Below, piece by piece: positions 3,666 to 7,772 of a stretch of DNA of 7,772 nucleotides. Under the pieces are notes generated by a model that worked only from the letters and a program-made list of their open reading frames with translations, searched no databases and was not told where the DNA came from. Source of the stretch: Bacteroidales bacterium (lineage in GTDB: Bacteria; Bacteroidota; Bacteroidia; Bacteroidales; Muribaculaceae); NCBI GenBank assembly GCA_900752535.1, contig CAADVV010000309.1, positions 1-7,772 of the forward strand, read 5' to 3'. Within the stretch, counting starts at the first letter, position 1. Each line of letters starts with the position of its first letter. The translations under genes were made by a program, and so were the position numbers.

Positions 3666-5504
3666 ATGCCTATGAGATCCTTTTTCAAAACCTTGGCAGT
3701 TTGTATGGCTCTGACAACCGCAGCCACAGCAAACGCCGGACTGGCCAATCTGACCGTAGATGTCTCGAATGTGACGTCAAAAGACGCCGATTTCGTGATT
3801 ACTTGCGACGACGCCAATGTCCCGTTCTATTATCAGGTGGTTCCCGCCATCAAACTCGAGAAGTTTGGCGGAACAGCTGGAATCTATGACTACCAAAAAG
3901 CCGAGTGGGAAGGCTATGGAGCTGCCTATGAGTGCCCATGGACTGACTTCATTCAGAACTCCATGAACAACTATGAATCCGCTCAGGATAATGCGGCAAG
4001 CTGGGTTTCGGTTATCGGCGGCGTGGACTACGTTGTGTTCGCCCTCGGTATGGATCCGCAGGGCACCCTGACCACAAACGTGGCTTACAAGGAATTCAAG
4101 GCCACGGCTGCGGCTCCCTCTGACAACTCATTCGATATCTCGCTCGTCAGCGTGGCCCCGATGGAAAACAGGCCCGAACGCATGGCCACCACACTCAAGG
4201 TGACTCCCTCTAACAGCGACACATATGTCGTACAGTATTACGGCAAAGAATATGTCGACAAATACGGCGATCTGACCTCCGGCACCGAAGGTTACATCAA
4301 TCTGTTGGGCAACATGATGTGGGATATCGACGAAAGTTCACTCATGTCAGGCGAACAGACCGTCACATTCGACCGCATGATGCCCGATCAGGAATTCATC
4401 GCAATTGTCATCGGCATGGATTCTAACCTCGCTCCGACAACCGAGGTCAAGACTTTCTCTTTCACAAGCTCGAAATATTCGGGCGGCGAAGAGCCCGAGA
4501 TTCCTCAGAACACAATCGAGATGAAGCTCACAGACATCTCCAACATGGATGCGCACCTTGTCCTGACCCCCTCTGACCCCGAGATGCTCTACTACATAGA
4601 CGTGTCGACGGCCAAGAGCGTGGAAGAGCACGGCGGCATAGAAAACATCCCGCAGGCCCTAATCATCGACTGGTGGAAATGGCTCGCAAGCATGTATGAC
4701 ATGGACTGGACAGAAATCATCCCGATGCAGACCCAGAAGGGCAGCCTTGACTGCAACCTGTCCGATATGGTTGAAGAAAAGAAATTAAGCAGCGTTTACT
4801 GGGGTACGGACTATGTGCTCTATGCCGTAGGCTTCGACCTGCAGGGCAATATCATCAGCAACATCGCCACCGTCAGCTTCACCACTCCGTCGCCCGAGAA
4901 AAATAACAACCTCACCTTCAACTTCACGCCTGTATCGTTCACGAAGAACGAGACATACGACAAGTATTATGACGCCGTCTTCACCGTGACACCCTCGAAC
5001 AACGACGATGAATACTTCACCGAATACTGCAAGACACGCATCCTCGACCAGTATGAGGACGGCAGCCTCGACCGTGAATATACCGAAGACGAAATCATCA
5101 TCGACCAGTTCATCGATTATGCCCGCTACCACAAGGGCCCCGCAACCGTCGAGATGCCTAACCTTGATTTCAAGGACAGCCGTGGCGATGTAAACTACTA
5201 CATCATCGCAGTGGGCTGGAACGAAGGTCCCACAACCTCGATACAGAAGTTCAAATTCAACTTCGACACAGAGATTCCTCAGGACGGACTGACTGTCGAG
5301 AAAGTTGACCAGGCTTTCGTAACCACAGCCGACGGACACATCGACATTCAGGGCAACTATGACGCTGCCGCCGTATTCTCGGTTTCAGGTCAGCTCATCG
5401 GCGCCATGCGTCCCGGACGCAGCCTCGGCGTTCAGCCCGGCGTCTACATTGTCCACTACCTGGCCGACGGCACAAACCACACCGTCAAAGTGATGGTTAA
5501 ATAA
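3666..5504 (+). CDS. Secreted four-module surface protein with C-terminal sorting-like domain
   Basis: A 612-residue exported protein. Residues 1-24 form a signal peptide with SPase I site TANA/G. Cys13 lies inside the hydrophobic core without a lipobox, so it is not a lipoprotein. Four degenerate modules of roughly 115-125 residues follow: ~28-147, 155-269, 283-408 and 415-533. Each opens with a beta strand, has a VTPS/LTPSD-type turn, a Tyr-rich helix segment, and a closing strand such as GGVDYVVFALGMDPQGTLTTNV or GTDYVLYAVGFDLQGNIISNI. Modules 1 and 3 resemble one another most, and 2 and 4 share TPSN turns, suggesting duplication of a pair. Such fibronectin-III-like modules are common in Bacteroidales surface proteins. 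Residues ~540-612 (FSVSGQLIGAMRPGRSLGVQPGVYIVHY to KVMVK) match the type-A C-terminal sorting pattern of type IX secretion. The first ATG was chosen; a second in frame at 3672 would also keep the signal peptide. Binding partner unknown. Confidence 0.87.
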   Translation: MPMRSFFKTLAVCMALTTAATANAGLANLTVDVSNVTSKDADFVITCDDANVPFYYQVVPAIKLEKFGGTAGIYDYQKAEWEGYGAAYECPWTDFIQNSMNNYESAQDNAASWVSVIGGVDYVVFALGMDPQGTLTTNVAYKEFKATAAAPSDNSFDISLVSVAPMENRPERMATTLKVTPSNSDTYVVQYYGKEYVDKYGDLTSGTEGYINLLGNMMWDIDESSLMSGEQTVTFDRMMPDQEFIAIVIGMDSNLAPTTEVKTFSFTSSKYSGGEEPEIPQNTIEMKLTDISNMDAHLVLTPSDPEMLYYIDVSTAKSVEEHGGIENIPQALIIDWWKWLASMYDMDWTEIIPMQTQKGSLDCNLSDMVEEKKLSSVYWGTDYVLYAVGFDLQGNIISNIATVSFTTPSPEKNNNLTFNFTPVSFTKNETYDKYYDAVFTVTPSNNDDEYFTEYCKTRILDQYEDGSLDREYTEDEIIIDQFIDYARYHKGPATVEMPNLDFKDSRGDVNYYIIAVGWNEGPTTSIQKFKFNFDTEIPQDGLTVEKVDQAFVTTADGHIDIQGNYDAAAVFSVSGQLIGAMRPGRSLGVQPGVYIVHYLADGTNHTVKVMVK

Positions 5505-5521
5505 CCCTGACCTTAGACATC

Positions 5522-5558
5522 AAAAAACGGCCGCCACTCACGGGTGACGGCCGTTTTT
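5522..5558. terminator. Bidirectional intrinsic terminator between convergent genes
   Basis: AAAAACGGCCG (5523-5533) and CGGCCGTTTTT (5548-5558) are exact reverse complements around a 14-nt loop. The loop contains a further TCAC/GTGA pairing. The flanking A-run and T-run make it a U-tract terminator on both strands. It serves the secreted-protein gene (18 bp after its stop) and hcp (25 bp beyond its stop). Confidence 0.9.
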
Positions 5559-5582
5559 ATGCAGTGTCTGACGGCTCTTTGC

Positions 5583-7259
5583 TCAGCCGATCATTGTCCT
5601 GATGTCTTCCTCGACTGTAGAGATTGTGCCGATGTTGAATTTCTCTACAAGCACCTTCAGCACGTCGGGCGTGAGGAAAGCCGGAAGTGTCGGGCCGGTA
5701 TGGATGTTCCTGACACCGAGGGCGAGAAGGGCCAGAAGCACAATCACAGCCTTCTGCTCATACCATGCGATGTTGTAGACAATCGGTAAGTCATTGATAC
5801 TCTTGAGGCCGAAAGCGTCCTTGAGCAGAGTGGCAATCACCACGAGCGAATAGGAGTCGTTGCACTGGCCGGCGTCGAGCACACGGGGCACACCCTCAAT
5901 ATCGCCGAGCGGCAACTTGTTATAACGGTACTTGGCGCAGCCGGCCGTCAGAATGACGCAGTCGTCGGGGAGCGCCTGGGCAAACTCGGTGTAATACTTG
6001 CGCGAGGGCATACGTCCGTCACAGCCCGCCATAACCACGAATTTGCGAATCTTGCCGCGCTTGATGAGGTCTACGACTTTCGGCGCCAGCTCCTGAACCT
6101 GATGGTGGGCAAAACCGGCCACAATGTTGCCGTGCTCAATCTCCTTGGGAGGCGCACACTGGCGGGCGGCCTCTATGAGGGCTGAGAAATCCTTGGGCTT
6201 GCCATCCTTGCCCTCCGGGATATGATGAGTCCCCGGCATACCGACCACGCCCGTGGTGTAGACACGGTCAAGATAGGTTGTCGACGGACGCGGCGGCACG
6301 ATACAGTTGGACGTAAAGAGGAAGCATCCGTTGAACGACTCGAACTCCTCTGTCTGCCGCCACCACGCGTTGCCGTAATTGCCGGCAAAATGCGGGAATT
6401 TCTTGAAATAGGGATAGCTCTGGGCCGGAAGCATCTCCGAATGCGTGTAGACGTCCACGCCCTTTCCTTCTGACTGCACAAGCAGTTCCTCGAGGTCCTT
6501 CAGGTCATGTCCGCTCACAAGGATGCCCGGACGGTTTCGGACGCCGATATTCACCTCGGTGATTTCGGGATTACCGTAGGTCGACGTGTTGGCCTTGTCG
6601 AGGAGAGCCATCGCCTTGACGCCGCCCTCGCCCACGCCGAGCACGAGATTCATCAGCTCGTCGGCGTCCTTGTCGGGATAGCAGATTTCGGCAAGCGCAT
6701 TCTCAATCACAGCATACACATCGTCATCCTCATAGCCGAGGTTGGCGGCGTGGCGCGCATAAGCCGCCATGCCCTTGCAGCCGTAGATAGCCAACTGCTT
6801 CAGCCCGCGGATGTCGGGGTCAGACTCGTGGAGCACCGAGAACATCTCGCCCTCCAGCGTGCCGCCGTGTTCAACCACATTGAGTTTGCCATACTCATCA
6901 CGAGCGATATTAAACCAGGTCTGAGGCAGGTCGGGCAGCTCCACGCCCTCCTTTTTCGCCGTGCCGATAGCGATATTCTTCAGCTCGAAAGCGCGGTCGA
7001 GGAAGCCGTCGAGCATATCGTTGTCAAAATTGGCATTGGTGATGGTAGTAAACAGAGCGTCGATGATAAAGCGGGACACATTGCGGTCGGCGTGGCCCAC
7101 GCGGCGCATCGCCGTGTTGACGACAGCCAGTCCGCAGGTGGCATAAATCAACTGGTCCATACGGGTGGACGTCTCGGGCTTCTTGCCGCAAACGCCCTGA
7201 ATAACACAACCTTGTCCGCGTGCCGTCTCCTGGCACTGGTAGCAGAACATTTTTTCCAT
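5583..7259 (-). CDS. hcp: Hybrid cluster protein Hcp, class I (NO / hydroxylamine reductase)
   Basis: A 558-residue soluble iron-sulfur enzyme. Hcp reduces NO to N2O (and hydroxylamine to ammonia in vitro) and protects anaerobes from nitrosative stress. The N-terminal cluster ligands are C6, C9, C18 and C24 in MFCYQCQETARGQGCVIQGVCGK. The C-x2-C-x8-C-x5-C spacing is that of class I ([4Fe-4S], as in Desulfovibrio) rather than the wider class II spacing of E. coli. All hybrid-cluster ligands known from the Desulfovibrio enzyme can be placed, each with a constant offset of 7: H251, E275, C319, C413 (persulfide position), C441, C466, E501, with K503 nearby. Length is normal (about 550) and nothing is missing. 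Start: the ATG at 7257-7259 precedes MFCYQC by three residues. An upstream in-frame ATG at 7325 lies before the promoter and its 22 extra residues are untypical, so I reject it. No hcr-type reductase gene or regulator is adjacent, so the electron donor must be encoded elsewhere. Confidence 0.97.
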   Translation of the reverse strand: MEKMFCYQCQETARGQGCVIQGVCGKKPETSTRMDQLIYATCGLAVVNTAMRRVGHADRNVSRFIIDALFTTITNANFDNDMLDGFLDRAFELKNIAIGTAKKEGVELPDLPQTWFNIARDEYGKLNVVEHGGTLEGEMFSVLHESDPDIRGLKQLAIYGCKGMAAYARHAANLGYEDDDVYAVIENALAEICYPDKDADELMNLVLGVGEGGVKAMALLDKANTSTYGNPEITEVNIGVRNRPGILVSGHDLKDLEELLVQSEGKGVDVYTHSEMLPAQSYPYFKKFPHFAGNYGNAWWRQTEEFESFNGCFLFTSNCIVPPRPSTTYLDRVYTTGVVGMPGTHHIPEGKDGKPKDFSALIEAARQCAPPKEIEHGNIVAGFAHHQVQELAPKVVDLIKRGKIRKFVVMAGCDGRMPSRKYYTEFAQALPDDCVILTAGCAKYRYNKLPLGDIEGVPRVLDAGQCNDSYSLVVIATLLKDAFGLKSINDLPIVYNIAWYEQKAVIVLLALLALGVRNIHTGPTLPAFLTPDVLKVLVEKFNIGTISTVEEDIRTMIG

Positions 7260-7296
7260 AATCAAGCGTTTAGTCCGGTGAACAAAAAAGTAAAAC

Positions 7297-7326
7297 CAAA
7301 CATAAAACACCCTCCCCCGCCCCAAT
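7297..7326 (-). promoter_or_regulatory. Bacteroidetes-type promoter for hcp
   Basis: TATGTTTG (7297-7304, minus strand) matches TAnnTTTG exactly. ATTG (7323-7326) lies 18 bp upstream as an imperfect -33 box. The inferred start near 7290 gives a leader of about 31 nt. The position supports the ATG at 7259 over the one at 7325. The spacer is strikingly G-rich on this strand. I could not identify a clear palindromic operator for an HcpR/FNR-type regulator. Confidence 0.65.
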
Positions 7327-7345
7327 GTTTAACCTCCACCCTCGC

Positions 7346-7750
7346 TTAGCTCAGGGAGATGTTTTTCGCGAGGTCGTTCATCTCTAAGCAGGTCTGGCGG
7401 GAGAGTGTGCCCGGGAGATTGGCCGAGATGATGAGCAGACGACCTGCTTCGCCGAGGGCGAATTCGTGGCCCGATGGTTTGTAACGCTCGTCCATCGGCT
7501 CGTTTGTTATCACGATAAACCGGGAACCCGCATCGTCAGCCTCGGCACGGAGAGCTTTTTCGGCCGCAGAGATAAAGGACGAGACGAGGACACCGCCGTT
7601 TGAAGCGGTGTAGAGTCACAGCTCGCGGTTATGGCGGCGCGTCTCCTCCGAGTCGGCGCGGTGTATGACGACAGCCTCTTTAAAAGTACCGACCACCGTT
7701 CCGGTGGAATAAAATCGGGAATAACCGGAGGCACCTCGCCATACTAACGT
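7346..7750 (-). pseudogene. Broken gene fragment, C-terminal part of an unidentified protein
   Basis: On the minus strand, one frame reads protein-like sequence from about 7750 down to a TAA at 7346-7348. It is interrupted by TGA at 7616-7618 and preceded by another in-frame stop at 7751-7753. The upstream part (about 44 residues) contains YSRFYSTGTVVG and VVIHRADSEETRRHNREL. The downstream part (89 residues) contains SNGGVLVSSFISAAEKALRA, RFIVITNEP, YKPSGHEFALGEAGRLLIIS and LSRQTCLEMNDLAKNI. The GG-x-L-V-S segment, the FIVI strand and the GRLLIIS strand look like a Rossmann-type nucleotide-binding fold, and I have a weak impression of DprA/SLOG-like C-terminal domains in Bacteroidales. I cannot name the family. 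No start codon with a plausible N-terminus is visible, so this is a remnant, or a gene with a real stop or sequencing error. It lies upstream of hcp on the same strand but hcp has its own promoter. Confidence 0.6.
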
Positions 7751-7772
7751 TTATACATAATTTGATGGCATA

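Noticed and set aside
3666..3740. Lipoprotein signal in the four-module protein
   Set aside because: Cys13 follows L-A-V, lacks a small residue at -1 and sits within the hydrophobic core, while a good SPase I site (TANA) follows.
4785..5339. 184-residue open frame on the minus strand
   Set aside because: Antisense to the four-module protein. Its Val/Glu-rich composition mirrors the sense codons and there is no promoter.
5562..5572. AGTGTCTGACG near the hcp stop as a third palindrome copy
   Set aside because: Only the first nine or so bases match the 405/445 elements; the right arm is absent, so the match may be chance.
7260..7325. Longer hcp start at 7325
   Set aside because: The 22 extra residues are not typical of Hcp, and the exact TAnnTTTG box at 7297-7304 lies inside that stretch.
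6507..7349. 280-residue open frame on the plus strand
   Set aside because: It is antisense to hcp, whose cluster ligands are all in place. The His/Val/Ala-rich composition is what the complement of that gene gives.
7510..7734. 74-residue minus-strand frame
   Set aside because: It overlaps the broken fragment in another frame and is Arg/Ser/Pro-rich without protein-like motifs. The frame ending at 7346 carries the convincing blocks.

Overview
The window looks like chromosomal DNA from an anaerobic gut Bacteroidales, most likely a Muribaculaceae- or Prevotella-like genome. The evidence is threefold. Promoters fit the Bacteroidetes -33 TTTG / -7 TAnnTTTG pattern rather than -35/-10. Start codons lack Shine-Dalgarno motifs and have A/T-rich leaders. 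The protein types (TPR-TM-AraC regulator, C-terminal sorting-like domain, choice-of-anchor-like surface protein, class I Hcp) are typical of that group. The family-level placement is inference.

Layout, left to right. (1) 1-293, minus: N-terminal 97 residues of a secreted protein running off the left edge, with its own promoter at 355-385. (2) 405-466: two 22-bp palindromic elements, 40 bp apart, between that promoter and the next gene. (3) 473-2173, minus: a 566-residue membrane-spanning regulator with periplasmic TPR region, one transmembrane helix and a cytoplasmic AraC-type HTH. (4) 2174-2714: a gene-free island packed with hairpins, a perfect 20-bp palindrome, a short tandem repeat and two copies of a 20-bp repeat, ending in a promoter. 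(5) 2715-3302, plus: a small outer-membrane beta-barrel-like protein. (6) 3303-3665: a hairpin, a third, longer copy of the same repeat family, a promoter and a leader of about 125 nt. (7) 3666-5504, plus: a 612-residue secreted protein with four tandem degenerate modules and a C-terminal sorting-like domain. (8) 5522-5558: a bidirectional terminator shared with the convergent next gene. (9) 5583-7259, minus: hybrid cluster protein Hcp (class I), with all expected metal ligands. (10) 7346-7750, minus: a broken C-terminal gene fragment with an in-frame stop.

How the parts may work together. Hcp is the only gene with a firm biochemical role (reduction of NO or hydroxylamine under anaerobic nitrosative stress). 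It appears to be a stand-alone transcription unit with no Hcr reductase beside it. The other intact genes encode envelope or surface functions. The TPR-AraC regulator is well placed to control the secreted-protein gene downstream of it, perhaps through the paired palindromes, but this is inference. No CRISPR array, tRNA, rRNA, intact transposase or phage gene was seen. The least ordinary features are the repeat family that brackets the small barrel gene and the palindrome pair upstream of the left-edge gene.
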